In this document: positions 7,385-15,602 of the stretch, one piece after another
Position numbering within the stretch: the stretch's first letter is position 1
Layout of the letters: the number at the start of each line of letters is the position of its first letter
Source of the DNA: CAYGZQ01 sp964354375 [NCBI: uncultured Planctomycetota bacterium]
GTDB lineage: Bacteria; JAJVIF01; JAPKYR01
NCBI GenBank assembly: GCA_964354375.1
Contig: CAYGZQ010000014.1
Location: 15,470-33,672, forward strand
Direction: 5' to 3'
DNA length: 18,203 nucleotides
The notes under the pieces: generated by a model
What the model was told of the DNA's origin: nothing
Seen by the model: the letters and a program-made list of their open reading frames with translations, nothing else
Databases searched by the model: none
Program-made: the position numbers and the translations under genes

Positions 7385-7884
7385 TGGCCTGCGGGCGGTA
7401 CCCGCTTCCTGACGGCTATCACGAAGTACATCACCAGGGCCGGGACGAAGCACCATGCGCATATCGCGTAGACCGTCCCCCCGTCCAGGATGCCCAAAAA
7501 GGGATTCACTGAAAGAGGATAGAACGGCTTCATCTCGGGGTAGATCACGGCATCAAAGAGCACGTGAAGCCACACCCCGAGGAGTCCCGAAATAAGCATC
7601 TTCCCGAGGCTCGGGGAGTAAGGAAAACGCAGCGCGGTCATCGCTCTCCTGATGTGATCCCGGAAAGGGTAAGCGATCGCGCCCCACAGAACTCCGAGCA
7701 AGCCCCCCACGAGAAACGTGTGACAGTACCCATGAAAAGGGTAATCCGGCTGGAAAAAGATTACGATCAGAGGCTCGATGTCGACGACGATATTCGCCGT
7801 AACGAAAACGGGCAAGTCAAGGTATCGCTGAAGAGGAAGCGCTACGCAGGTGTGAGGGCCGAAATGATACGGGGTGAAAGGCAT
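7381..7884 (-). CDS. Membrane-bound predicted metal-dependent hydrolase, YdjM/DUF4184-like
   Basis: Protein of 167 residues. It opens with MPFTPYHFGPH, the hallmark of membrane proteins annotated as YdjM-like or DUF4184 predicted hydrolases. Candidate metal ligands are H7, H11, D35 with E37 (VVDIEP) and the HGYCH pair (H51, H55). Another polar cluster, WLHVLFDAVIYPEMKPFYP, occurs about residues 112-130. Four to five hydrophobic segments alternate with these motifs. The ATG at 7884 is chosen because the protein motif begins there and AGGAG lies about 10 nt upstream; a TTG 21 nt earlier is in frame. The reaction is not established for the family. A -10 TATACT lies at 7912-7907 and rho ends upstream at its own terminator, so the gene is probably transcribed independently. 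Confidence 0.75.
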   Translation of the reverse strand: MPFTPYHFGPHTCVALPLQRYLDLPVFVTANIVVDIEPLIVIFFQPDYPFHGYCHTFLVGGLLGVLWGAIAYPFRDHIRRAMTALRFPYSPSLGKMLISGLLGVWLHVLFDAVIYPEMKPFYPLSVNPFLGILDGGTVYAICAWCFVPALVMYFVIAVRKRVPPAGH

Positions 7885-7906
7885 GCCGCGGAAGCTCCTA
7901 TCCAAG

Positions 7907-7912
7907 AGTATA
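7907..7912 (-). promoter_or_regulatory. Putative -10 element for the YdjM-like gene
   Basis: TATACT on the minus strand lies 22 nt before the ATG at 7884. The -35 region is poor. A pair of imperfect direct repeats (7950-7966 and 7980-7997, acacgggacg.gtcggc) sits upstream and could bind a regulator; the second copy contains the short palindrome CACG-GGA-CGTG (7981-7991). Confidence 0.4.
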
Positions 7913-8014
7913 CCTGATCACTCAGTCCCGATGAACACGACTGGAAGCGACACGGGACGAGTCGGCTCCAAAGCCCGAAACACGGGACGTGGTCGGCACT
8001 GCAAATCGCATAAC

Positions 8015-8043
8015 AAAAAAACCGGCGACCCGAGGGTCGCCGG
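8015..8043 (-). terminator. Rho-independent terminator downstream of rho
   Basis: On the minus strand a perfect 9-bp GC stem CCGGCGACC/GGTCGCCGG with a 4-nt loop (8043-8022) is followed directly by seven T residues (8021-8015). It lies about 85 nt past the rho stop codon. Confidence 0.93.
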
Positions 8044-8128
8044 CTGTATGTTCCCGATCTACTTCGGTAGCACGAGTCGGACCGGGAAATGTCAAGTGAT
8101 ATATCGGCCGGTTCCCGCCTGGAGTTGA

Positions 8129-9685
8129 TCAGCGAATGCCGTTCAGGCTTGCCGCTCCGTTGCGCCTTAAATCACCCTTCAGGAATATGTTGTACCATCC
8201 GGGGATGGCTTCCATGAACTGCTTGTTCGTCGGGAACGCCTTGTTGCTGATGCGGTCGATCACGAACTCCGCCCCGTGCTCGTCGCCGAGGCTGTCGATG
8301 ATCGCGCGAAGGTTCCTGATCGCTTCGACCTCGGTCTCGCTGTAGAGCAGCTCCTCGTGACGAGTGCCGCTCTTGAGGATGTCGATCGCGGGGAAGATGC
8401 GTCTGTTGGCGAGATCGCGGTTCAGGACAAGCTCCATGTTGCCTGTGCCCTTGAACTCCTCGAAAATCACGTCGTCCAGGCGGCTTCCGGTCTCGACAAG
8501 CGCGGTGGCGATGATAGTCAGCGAGCCGCCGTCCTCGATGTTGCGGGCGGCGCCGAGGAACCGTTTCGGCTTATGCAGCGAATTCGGGTCCAGACCGCCG
8601 GACAGCGTCTTGCCGCTCGAGGGCATCACGAGGTTGTAAGCCCTCGCGAGGCGGGTGATGCTGTCGAGCAGGATTATGACATCCCTGCCGTGCTCGACCA
8701 GCCTTTTCGCCTTCTCCAGGAGCATCTCGGCCACCTGGATGTGGTTGTCGGGGCGCTCGTCGAACGTGCTCGACACGACCTCGCCCTTCACGCTTCGCTC
8801 GAAATCCGTAACCTCTTCCGGCCTTTCGTCGATCAACAGCGCCATCAAAACCATTTCGGGATGGTTCTCGCTGATCGCGTTGGCGATCATTTTGAGGAGC
8901 ACGGTCTTGCCGGCCTTGGGCTGGCTGACGATCAGACCGCGCTGTCCCTTCCCGACCGGCGAGATGAGGTCGATCAGCCGGGTTGAAATCAGCTTGGGCG
9001 AGGTCTCCAGCACAAGCCGTTTTTCGGGGTAGATCGGGATCATCTTGTCGAAGACCGGGCGATCCTTGGCGAATTCCGGGTCGCCGTTGTTGATAGCCTC
9101 GATCCTCAGAAGCCCGAAATATTTCTCGTTATCTTTGGGCGGACGAATCTGCCCCTGGATGACGTCGCCGGTTCTCAGCCCGAATCTTTTTATCTGGCTG
9201 AGGCTGACATAGATGTCGTCCTGGGACGGAGTGAAGCCGTTCCGCCTGAGAAATCCGTAGCCATCACCCAGGATTTCCAGAGTCCCCGTGGCGAACTCGT
9301 TGCCCGAGCTCGTCGCCTGGGCCTTGACGATGGCCAGGATGAGGTCCTTTTTCTTGAGAGTTGTGATGCTCCCGACCTCGCATTCCTTGGCCATGCCCCT
9401 GAGCTCCGTCAGGGTCTTTTCTTCCAATGTCGCAATATCCATAATCCTTGCCTTTCCTCCCCCTTTGGGAAGATCGCCGTTACCGCCACCGGCGCCTTCG
9501 TTCTCAGCGGTGTCGATGGGATCCTGAATGTCGGCGGGCTCCCGTGGGGGAGGCAATTTTCTGTCTCGATTTCGTCGATTGTGCCTGTACGGCTGTCTCG
9601 ACATGCCCGGGGATCTCGAATCGTCGTCCAACTCAGGTCGCGACGTTCTCGGGCGAAAATGTCTTCTTGGTCGTGTGCTGCTCAA
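8129..9685 (-). CDS. rho: Transcription termination factor Rho
   Basis: Hexameric RNA-dependent ATPase that ends transcription at Rho-dependent sites. It has 518 residues from TTG 9685, compared with about 420 in E. coli. Order: an 80-residue extension very rich in Arg, Pro, Gly and acidic residues; Rho_N helical domain (about 82-121); cold-shock RNA-binding domain (about 130-200, GYGFLR and DDIYVS); then the ATPase core with P-loop QPKAGKT (255-261), [38 protein letters not shown] and an [14 protein letters not shown] segment. GGGAG lies 8 nt before the TTG. The ATG at 9442 (residue 82) is an alternative start: it aligns with the usual Rho N-terminus and is preceded by purine-rich AGGAAAGG, giving a 437-residue form. 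A terminator follows the gene. Confidence 0.97.
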   Translation of the reverse strand: MSSTRPRRHFRPRTSRPELDDDSRSPGMSRQPYRHNRRNRDRKLPPPREPADIQDPIDTAENEGAGGGNGDLPKGGGKARIMDIATLEEKTLTELRGMAKECEVGSITTLKKKDLILAIVKAQATSSGNEFATGTLEILGDGYGFLRRNGFTPSQDDIYVSLSQIKRFGLRTGDVIQGQIRPPKDNEKYFGLLRIEAINNGDPEFAKDRPVFDKMIPIYPEKRLVLETSPKLISTRLIDLISPVGKGQRGLIVSQPKAGKTVLLKMIANAISENHPEMVLMALLIDERPEEVTDFERSVKGEVVSSTFDERPDNHIQVAEMLLEKAKRLVEHGRDVIILLDSITRLARAYNLVMPSSGKTLSGGLDPNSLHKPKRFLGAARNIEDGGSLTIIATALVETGSRLDDVIFEEFKGTGNMELVLNRDLANRRIFPAIDILKSGTRHEELLYSETEVEAIRNLRAIIDSLGDEHGAEFVIDRISNKAFPTNKQFMEAIPGWYNIFLKGDLRRNGAASLNGIR

Positions 9686-10191
9686 AATTCGTACTCCCTG
9701 CGCGCTGCATCGTACGGTCCGGTCCCGAGCAACCTACATCGCCCAAGACCGCCGGGAAACCAACCCCGCGATCGTCTCGGCAGCGCTATAGCGTTTCATG
9801 GTTTCTTGTGTCTCTTTCGCGCAGGCTCCCTAAACAGAGCCGGTGAAGCGTTCGTTCTGTTCATGTACTGGAACGGCCTTCCGCTGGTCCCCGACCCTTC
9901 CCCTGCGCATCCCTCTTCCGGCTCTCGACCGGTTGTCTCGGTCCGCCCACCGGCTCTCCTCCGGATGCCGCCGTGTCAAACACGCTCTTAAGGAATCGCT
10001 CAGGCGGATCAACAAATGAACGAGTGCAATTCCCTTTTGCTCTGACGTGGCCCCTCTTCAAAAGCACTTGACCGATTACGTCATACAACAAACTCTAAGG
10101 CGCATCCGGTATCGGGGAAAACCACGGTGCTTGCATATTCGAGGGGGATCCGGGGTAGTAATGACAGAGAGCCTTATCTACCCCTTATATA
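9686..10191 (-). promoter_or_regulatory. Long rho leader with strong promoter at its upstream end
   Basis: On the minus strand TTGACA (10214-10209), a 17-nt spacer and TATATA (10191-10186) form the best promoter in the window. Transcription would start near 10179, about 490 nt before the rho TTG. No standard gene or known RNA (RNase P, SRP or tmRNA signature) is seen in the leader. It contains overlapping small frames: one from TTG 10091 to a stop at 9861, a 22-residue frame 9864-9796, and a 21-residue frame 9799-9734. Successive frames share ATGA overlaps. SD signals are weak, so the frames are unproven. E. coli rho is controlled by attenuation in its leader; a similar role here is inference. 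Confidence 0.55.
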
Positions 10192-10214
10192 CACGTTAGA
10201 CGGGTCAATGTCAA
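10186..10214 (-). promoter_or_regulatory. Sigma70 promoter, rho transcript
   Basis: A consensus TTGACA and a near-consensus TATATA are separated by exactly 17 nt on the minus strand. The 119 nt between it and the methyltransferase stop at 10334 hold nothing else I can identify. Confidence 0.75.
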
Positions 10215-10333
10215 GACCCACAGCCATTATTAGTTTCGTATTTAACGAGCCTGGCATGACCAACGCGAATCGCTCCGGGCAGGGGATTCCTCTACAAGAC
10301 ATTTATCGGCTGGAAAAGGTTCAGCTTGCATAT

Positions 10334-11143
10334 TCACAGCCCCAGCGCAGCCGTGCACCGGAACAGCGAGAAGGTCTTGGGATCTTCGGCATAGCCGCGC
10401 TCGGGGATCAGCTCCAGAGCCTGGTCGCGAGCCCAGTCGACAATCCTCTCCCACTCCGCCTCCGTGATCTTCTCGTTCCACAGCCCGCGTGTCGACCGGA
10501 ACAGCTCCACCAGAATTTCCGCGTCGGGATACTGAAGAACATCCTCATATCGGAACTCCGCGACCTGCCCGAAGTACTGCTTCAGAGTCTCCTGTGCGCT
10601 CTCGGAATCGAAACCCTCCAGCCATTCGTTCGCCAGGAACCATCCGAAACGCTCCCTTGCGCGGCTCTTGAGCTCCTCCAGCAGAGGGTAGGACATCCTC
10701 GAATTCGTGCTCACAATGACGCGTCCGTCAGCCTTCAGCACTCGTCCGATCTCCGACAGGACCTTCCCCGGCACCGCCTTGCTGAGCACGTGCAGCGCGG
10801 TCACGCAGTCGAAACTGGCTGCGGGAAATTCGAGCGTCTCGGCACTGCCGATCTTGATGTCCGCTCGAAAGCCCAGTCTGGACACTGCCTTCCGGGCTTT
10901 CTCCACGATGTCGGGGCTCTGGTCGATGGCCGCGAGCCTTCCCAGATGCCCGTGATTTCTCACCGTAACAAGGAAATCCCCCAGCCCGCATCCAACATCG
11001 AGTATCGAGTCCGCCGGACGGAGGTCGAGAAGAGAATGCGCAAGTTCGTACAGATCGTGTCCGACCCTGGAGTACGCTAAGTGGATTTTTCTTCTGATCT
11101 CGAGTCTTGCCCCGTCGGAGTATTGCTCGGGATGTGCTTCCAT
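10334..11143 (-). CDS. Class I SAM-dependent methyltransferase, substrate unknown
   Basis: Protein of 269 residues with a Rossmann-type methyltransferase domain. Motif I ILDVGCGLGDFL is at about 47-58, the acidic end of strand beta2 at LAAIDQSPD, a motif II-like SAETLEFPAASFDCVTALHVL, and the post-core strand DGRVIVSTN. The arrangement matches the Methyltransf_11/UbiE-like group, which methylates many small molecules; the C-terminal 100 residues are helical and give no substrate clue. The ATG at 11143 is chosen because GAGGGG lies 8 nt upstream; a TTG at 11185 is in frame but lies inside the promoter region. A perfect TATAAT (11190-11185, minus strand) precedes it, without a good -35. It lies downstream of the subtilisin gene with no terminator between, so read-through is possible. 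Confidence 0.85.
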   Translation of the reverse strand: MEAHPEQYSDGARLEIRRKIHLAYSRVGHDLYELAHSLLDLRPADSILDVGCGLGDFLVTVRNHGHLGRLAAIDQSPDIVEKARKAVSRLGFRADIKIGSAETLEFPAASFDCVTALHVLSKAVPGKVLSEIGRVLKADGRVIVSTNSRMSYPLLEELKSRARERFGWFLANEWLEGFDSESAQETLKQYFGQVAEFRYEDVLQYPDAEILVELFRSTRGLWNEKITEAEWERIVDWARDQALELIPERGYAEDPKTFSLFRCTAALGL

Positions 11144-11184
11144 CTGGTGCGCCCCTCGCGCAACGTGTGTCCTCGCCGTCGGCA

Positions 11185-11190
11185 ATTATA
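11185..11190 (-). promoter_or_regulatory. -10 element for the methyltransferase
   Basis: Perfect TATAAT on the minus strand, with an expected start near 11178 and a leader of about 35 nt carrying GAGGGG. The -35 region (11208-11213) does not match consensus. Confidence 0.45.
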
Positions 11191-11243
11191 CCCGACAACG
11201 TCGCGGATTTCCCCGCCGGACATCAAGGACTCATTCGCGTCGC

Positions 11244-14200
11244 TCAGTACAGGAACCTGTTGTAGAAAATCTCGTACCCGCCCTGCAGATTCACCGCGTC
11301 TTCCCAGAATGCGAAGATGTTAAGGTTCGCACCACGGACGACAGCCGCCTCACGAGCGTCGCCTCCCACCGAGTTGGAAATCTGCACCGGATCGGACCAT
11401 GTCCCAAGCCCGTCCTTCGAGTATATGTGCTCAATGTTCCAGGCTTCTGCCTCCAGACGCCTGAAGACGATATCCACATAGCTGCCGTCCGGACGGCAGT
11501 AGATCCCCGGACGGCTGTCAGGAATGGAGTTGTTTGTCAGGTTGAACGGAGTGTTCCAGTTCGCGCCGGAATCCGAGCTGACTCGCCCGCTCACCTCCGC
11601 TGCGCCGGTTGTCGGCACATAATGGAACACCGCGTAGACTCTTCCCGAGTTGTCCGCAGCAACGTCAGAATGCCAACCGTGATTGTTGTACGTGTCCGAC
11701 GTTATCTTGAAAGGCGCCGACCAGGTCTGACCGTCGTCCGTCGAGCGCGAGTAGAACACATTCGCGGAGTACCAGTTCGAGGATTCATCCCAGGTGACAT
11801 GAATGACCCCGTCGCCGCCAACCGCAATCGCAACTTCCTCGCTTGCAGGATTCGTATCACAGACCTGGACCGTGTTGCCCCACGTGGCGCCGCCGTCGGT
11901 CGATCTCATGAAATAAACATCGTAGTCGTCCATGGCCGCCCTGTCGTCGTGCCATGCGACGTTCAGGCTGTCGCCCGGACCTATCGCCAGTTTCGGAGTG
12001 CGGGAATCCCTCACCGCATCCGTGAGCCGCACCGGCGCCTCGAACGTAAGCCCGAAATCCGTGGACCGGGCGTAGAAAATCTCGCGGTTGTTCGTTGATA
12101 TCTTTGTGGAATAGTACACAACGTGAATGGTCCCCGACGAATCGACCTGCACGTCCGGGTAAAATTCATTCGCGCTTGCGCCGTCGATCATCACCGCGTC
12201 CGAAAACGTCTCGCCCTGGTCGGTCGAGCGCTGAAGGAAGACATCGAAACTGTCATTCCGATTCGAATCGAAGGCAAAATAGACATTGCCTGTGACGGGA
12301 CAGATCGCGGTCTCAACCCGCCAGGAGTAAAGCGCATCCGTGCTCGGACCACTGTGAGTGACCTGCTCGGGATCGAGCCACGTGCCGACTATGGGGACCT
12401 CATCGGTCTGGATCGGGAAATTGAGCGGGCTCACCTGGTCGGGCTCGCGGACCACCACGTCGCTTACGGAGAGGATTCCGATCCGCACCGTGTCGCCGGT
12501 CGTGGCAGTCGGCAGTATCCCGATCACCACGAACACCGTTCTCGGAACACCCGGCGCAGTCGGGACCACGCACTCCTGGAAAGCGGCGAGGCCGGTGTCT
12601 CCAAAATATACCGGCGGGAATTCCTCGTAGTCGATACCCGCCGCGAACCCGTTCTCCGGATCGTTGAGGTCGTCGAAAATGCCGCGGTAGCCGGGATGAT
12701 CGTACGATCGATACGCGATTCGCGTGTCTATCGATTTGTCGAATAGCCCGTCATCGTTCGCATCGAGCCACAGCTCCACGTCGGTGAAGCTGGATGCCTT
12801 GGCCGTGCCGGTCTGATGGACCGTCAACGTGTCGAGAGTGGCGTAGTTCGTGTCGCCCTCCAGCGTGAAAGCCAGCGCAGGGACATCCATGATCCCCTTC
12901 CGAATCTCATCCTCCAGAAGACCCTGGCCGCTGCACGTGACCATGTCCACCACGCCGAGGTCGGCCCTGATCGACAGAACATAGGGAATGTCTATCGGGT
13001 CCCCGTTGAGATACTCGAAGTGAAGCGTCAGATTCACATCGGTGTCCTGATCGATCTGGGGGCTGATTCTGAAGATCAGCGGGTCGTCGGGCGTGACGGT
13101 CCAGCCGCGATCGACCAGTCCGAGCGACACGGACTCATTCAAAAACTCGATCTCGCCGTCCCCCCCCTGAAGGCTCAGGACGCACGATTGCGCGGCCTTC
13201 GTGCCTATGTTCCGTACCGTAGGTCTGAATTCAATGGTCTCGCCCGGATTGAGAAAACCGTCGCGGTTGCCCTGGCTGTACAGCGGATTATCGTCATCGC
13301 TCCACAGCTTGAGTATTTCGAATTCGGGCGCAAGGGGTGTCGTGAGAGCTCGGTAATCGTTGATCCGACCCACTCCCAGTTTGCCCGCGTAATTCGGGTT
13401 GATTGCGTCGATATTGTCGGCCGTGAAAACCACCTGGTCGGCCACTTCGCTCGTTGTGTAGGTCGGGAAATACGATGCGACCAGCGCGACAAGTCCGCTC
13501 ACCTGCGGGCACGCCATGCTGGTTCCCGACATGTACTCGTATCGCTGGTTCTCCGGGACCGACCACGGGTCTCCGCTGTGCGTGTAAAAAATGCTCGATA
13601 TGATGTTGACGCCCGGCGCGCAGCAGTCCACGTAGCTGCCGTAGTTCGAGAAACTCGCCTTCTTGTCGGACGAATCGGTGGCGGCGACGCCGATAACATG
13701 CGTGAATGACGCAGGATAGAAAGGCGAGGAGGAGTTCGAGTTCCCTGCTGCAGCCACTATCACCGATCCCGCGTTCCAGGCGTAGGTGATCGCATTCTGT
13801 TCCGTCGACGAACCGTACGGCCCTCCGATCGACATGCTGATGCCGTCGGCACCCTGGTCCGCCGCGTACATGATCGCCTCGGCGATCGCTGAATCCATCG
13901 CGCCGTCATCGCCGTTGGTCGGGAAAACCCTGCATGGGAGTATTCGAGTGTGCCACGAATGTCCGGTCACGCCCTCGGAGTTGTTGCCGACCGCCCCGAT
14001 TATCCCCGAGCAATGCGTGCCGTGACCCACATTCTGATCCGGAACCCCGTCCCCATTGTTGTCCTGACCGTCCCCCGGAGTCTCGCCTCCGAGCCCGTCC
14101 CCCGGAGGGTCTATGAAATCTTCACCAGGGATGACATTCTCGTAAATGTCGGGATGGTCCCTCATCGCTCCGGTGTCGACCAGCCCTATGATGGTGTCCG

Positions 14201-15047
14201 CCGTCCCCTGAGTTATGTCCCACGCTTCGTGCAGATGCACCAGGCCGTTCTCGTATTCCTCGCCCTCGTACGTGTCGTTCGGAACCAGCGCCGGCTTGAG
14301 AATGCTGTTCGGCTCCGCGTATCTCACCACCCCGCTCGTCTCGAAAAGCCTTGTGAACCGCTCATAGGATTCCCCGGACGGAATTCTCACGCGGTATGCG
14401 TCGATGTGGGGAATCCGTCGGAGAATCTCGCAACCGAGCGCTCCGATCAATGTCTCTTCGACCTTCTCAGGTGTCCCGGAGGCGAAACCGACGAGAAGCT
14501 CGCGCTCGGCGATCTCGAAAGTCAGGCCGCTTTCGGGATCGGTGTACTGGACCGTCCCAGGAACGGCCGGTATGGGAAGATCGGGGCTTGGCACGGTCCT
14601 GACGGTTATGTCCCTCACCTGCGGATGTTCCCCGATGAGCTCCAGATGAATGCCGACCCTTTCCTCAAGATCAGTTATCGCAAGAGGGCCACTGGCCGGT
14701 CCCCGAAAATCATCAGCGCTGCCTCCGCCCACCATCAGCGATGCGCCAGTCACCCGCAGGGCGATTTCGGCATCGGGATCCGCTGAGAAGATTTCAAGAG
14801 CGTATGTGCCCTCGGACGGGAGGTCCAGGTCTTTGAACCCCCACGGAAGAAGCTCATTGCCGTCGAGCTTCACCGAAAGGAGTTCGGTGTTCTGCAATTC
14901 GACACCATCCAGGGCCGCCTTGACCGCCGCAGCGTGTGAATCGACGCCTGTCGGATTGCCGGGGGTCACGGGCGACGATCCTGAGCATCCGCAAATGAAA
15001 GACAGGACCATGCCCGCGAGCAGGATTCCATAAAGCGAAATACGCAT
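11244..15047 (-). CDS. Subtilisin-family (S8) lipoprotein protease with C-terminal Asp-box repeats
   Basis: Protein of 1267 residues. The signal peptide has lipobox ICGC (Cys21, then SGSS), so it is predicted to be lipid-anchored. A propeptide-like domain (about 180-246) carries ELLVGFASGT and ends VVRYAEPN. The S8 catalytic domain spans about 265-555: Asp291 (GLVDTG), His342 (GHGTH), oxyanion Asn436 (AAGNS) and Ser510 (GTSMACP) are all present, so it should be active. An Asp-rich insertion resembling a calcium loop (about 325-339, DNNGDGVPD) precedes the His. A beta-sandwich linker follows (about 560-880). The C-terminal third has six Asp-box motifs of the S.D.G.TW type (STDQGETF, STDGGATW, STDDGQTW and others), as in sialidase/BNR propellers. 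GGAGG lies just before the ATG. Likely role: surface protein degradation; substrate unknown. Confidence 0.93.
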   Translation of the reverse strand: MRISLYGILLAGMVLSFICGCSGSSPVTPGNPTGVDSHAAAVKAALDGVELQNTELLSVKLDGNELLPWGFKDLDLPSEGTYALEIFSADPDAEIALRVTGASLMVGGGSADDFRGPASGPLAITDLEERVGIHLELIGEHPQVRDITVRTVPSPDLPIPAVPGTVQYTDPESGLTFEIAERELLVGFASGTPEKVEETLIGALGCEILRRIPHIDAYRVRIPSGESYERFTRLFETSGVVRYAEPNSILKPALVPNDTYEGEEYENGLVHLHEAWDITQGTADTIIGLVDTGAMRDHPDIYENVIPGEDFIDPPGDGLGGETPGDGQDNNGDGVPDQNVGHGTHCSGIIGAVGNNSEGVTGHSWHTRILPCRVFPTNGDDGAMDSAIAEAIMYAADQGADGISMSIGGPYGSSTEQNAITYAWNAGSVIVAAAGNSNSSSPFYPASFTHVIGVAATDSSDKKASFSNYGSYVDCCAPGVNIISSIFYTHSGDPWSVPENQRYEYMSGTSMACPQVSGLVALVASYFPTYTTSEVADQVVFTADNIDAINPNYAGKLGVGRINDYRALTTPLAPEFEILKLWSDDDNPLYSQGNRDGFLNPGETIEFRPTVRNIGTKAAQSCVLSLQGGDGEIEFLNESVSLGLVDRGWTVTPDDPLIFRISPQIDQDTDVNLTLHFEYLNGDPIDIPYVLSIRADLGVVDMVTCSGQGLLEDEIRKGIMDVPALAFTLEGDTNYATLDTLTVHQTGTAKASSFTDVELWLDANDDGLFDKSIDTRIAYRSYDHPGYRGIFDDLNDPENGFAAGIDYEEFPPVYFGDTGLAAFQECVVPTAPGVPRTVFVVIGILPTATTGDTVRIGILSVSDVVVREPDQVSPLNFPIQTDEVPIVGTWLDPEQVTHSGPSTDALYSWRVETAICPVTGNVYFAFDSNRNDSFDVFLQRSTDQGETFSDAVMIDGASANEFYPDVQVDSSGTIHVVYYSTKISTNNREIFYARSTDFGLTFEAPVRLTDAVRDSRTPKLAIGPGDSLNVAWHDDRAAMDDYDVYFMRSTDGGATWGNTVQVCDTNPASEEVAIAVGGDGVIHVTWDESSNWYSANVFYSRSTDDGQTWSAPFKITSDTYNNHGWHSDVAADNSGRVYAVFHYVPTTGAAEVSGRVSSDSGANWNTPFNLTNNSIPDSRPGIYCRPDGSYVDIVFRRLEAEAWNIEHIYSKDGLGTWSDPVQISNSVGGDAREAAVVRGANLNIFAFWEDAVNLQGGYEIFYNRFLY

Positions 15048-15214
15048 ATTGCCTCCCGCCGAAGCGAGTGAACTAATGGGTAATGCTGTCCCGCGCTACG
15101 CCCTGAGCTCGCAATGACAAAACACAACCTTGCGCCGATCGACCGGCTGGACCAATAACTGAGAAATGATATAACACCCCGGGTCGAGCTTCAATGTCCC
15201 CTCCTCTTTTCCTG

Positions 15215-15255
15215 TTTGTGCCCTTGGTGCCCTTTGTGTCTTGGTGGTAAGTCTT
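15215..15255. repeat. Dispersed-repeat-like segment ending CTTTGTGTCTTGGTGGTAA
   Basis: Low-complexity, G/T-rich text with repeated TTGTG/TTGGTG words (gtgcccttggtgccctttgt). From memory, near-identical wording recurs in intergenic regions of many unrelated genomes and yields spurious peptides such as HKGHQGHKQEK. Only one copy lies in this window. Confidence 0.45.
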
Positions 15256-15280
15256 TCCTCCTGGCGACCCCCCATTGCCC

Positions 15281-15309
15281 TTGCGATACTGAGGCAGACG
15301 TGGTATATT
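15281..15309 (+). promoter_or_regulatory. Sigma70-type promoter for rpmE
   Basis: TTGCGA (15281-15286), a 17-nt spacer and TATATT (15304-15309). The start is expected near 15316. A 5-bp GC hairpin CCGCC/GGCGG (15317-15321 with 15331-15335) would then form the very 5' end of the mRNA and overlap the first bases of the SD GGAGG (15334-15338). Confidence 0.65.
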
Positions 15310-15349
15310 TCGCTGCCCGCCTGAGAGAAAGGCGGAGGTTTTTTGTGCC

Positions 15350-15577
15350 ATGAAACCAGGAATACATCCCGAATATCACTACGCAACCGTCACTTGCGCC
15401 TGCGGCAACACCTTCCAGGTCGGAAGCACCCGCAAGGATCTCCGAGTTGAGCTCTGCAGTGAGTGCCATCCTTTCTTCACCGGCAAGAAGAAGATAGTCG
15501 ACACCGCCGGACGCGTCGAGAGGTTCAAGCGACGCTATGCGGGCAGCGAGGGCGCATACCAGGTCTCCGAGGAGTAG
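15350..15577 (+). CDS. rpmE: 50S ribosomal protein L31, zinc-binding type
   Basis: bL31 of the large ribosomal subunit, 75 residues, typical length. It opens [10 protein letters not shown], and the zinc ligands C16, C18 (CAC), C36 and C39 (CSECH) are intact, so this is the C+ form. [24 protein letters not shown] is the usual family ending, followed by a short acidic tail. The SD GGAGG lies 11 nt before the ATG, slightly long. Own promoter upstream, and a terminator with 10-bp stem directly downstream, so it is mainly a single-gene transcript. Its neighbour DUF1385 is a classical partner of rpmE in several phyla. Confidence 0.97.
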   Translation: MKPGIHPEYHYATVTCACGNTFQVGSTRKDLRVELCSECHPFFTGKKKIVDTAGRVERFKRRYAGSEGAYQVSEE

Positions 15578-15602
15578 GTCCTCGAAGGGTCTGACAACCA
15601 CG

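Larger units (their letters stand above)
15048..15349. other. Divergent intergenic region between the S8 protease gene and rpmE, with dispersed-repeat-like text
   Basis: No gene is supported here. A weak minus-strand promoter for the protease is TTGAAG (15194-15189), a 17-nt spacer and TATCAT (15171-15166). Two segments look like degenerate dispersed repeats: 15078-15125, whose minus strand reads TCATTGCGAGC..., and 15215-15255, reading ...CTTTGTGTCTTGGTGGTAA. The rpmE promoter fills the right end. Confidence 0.5.

Noticed and set aside
9686-10333. Search for RNase P RNA, SRP RNA, tmRNA or 6S RNA in the large gap upstream of rho
   Set aside because: None of the conserved words of these RNAs is seen on either strand.
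10129-10335. 12-bp direct repeat GCTTGCATATTC (10129-10140 and 10324-10335)
   Set aside because: A 12-bp pair is expected several times by chance in an 18-kb window, and nothing else in the flanks matches.
10127-11080. Plus-strand open frame of 317 codons opposite the methyltransferase
   Set aside because: It is antisense to a protein with a clear SAM-binding motif, and its first 200 nt lie over the rho promoter region. It has no SD.
12816-14786. Long plus-strand frames opposite the S8 protease
   Set aside because: They are antisense shadows of a protein with an intact catalytic triad. No SD, promoter or recognisable domain supports them.
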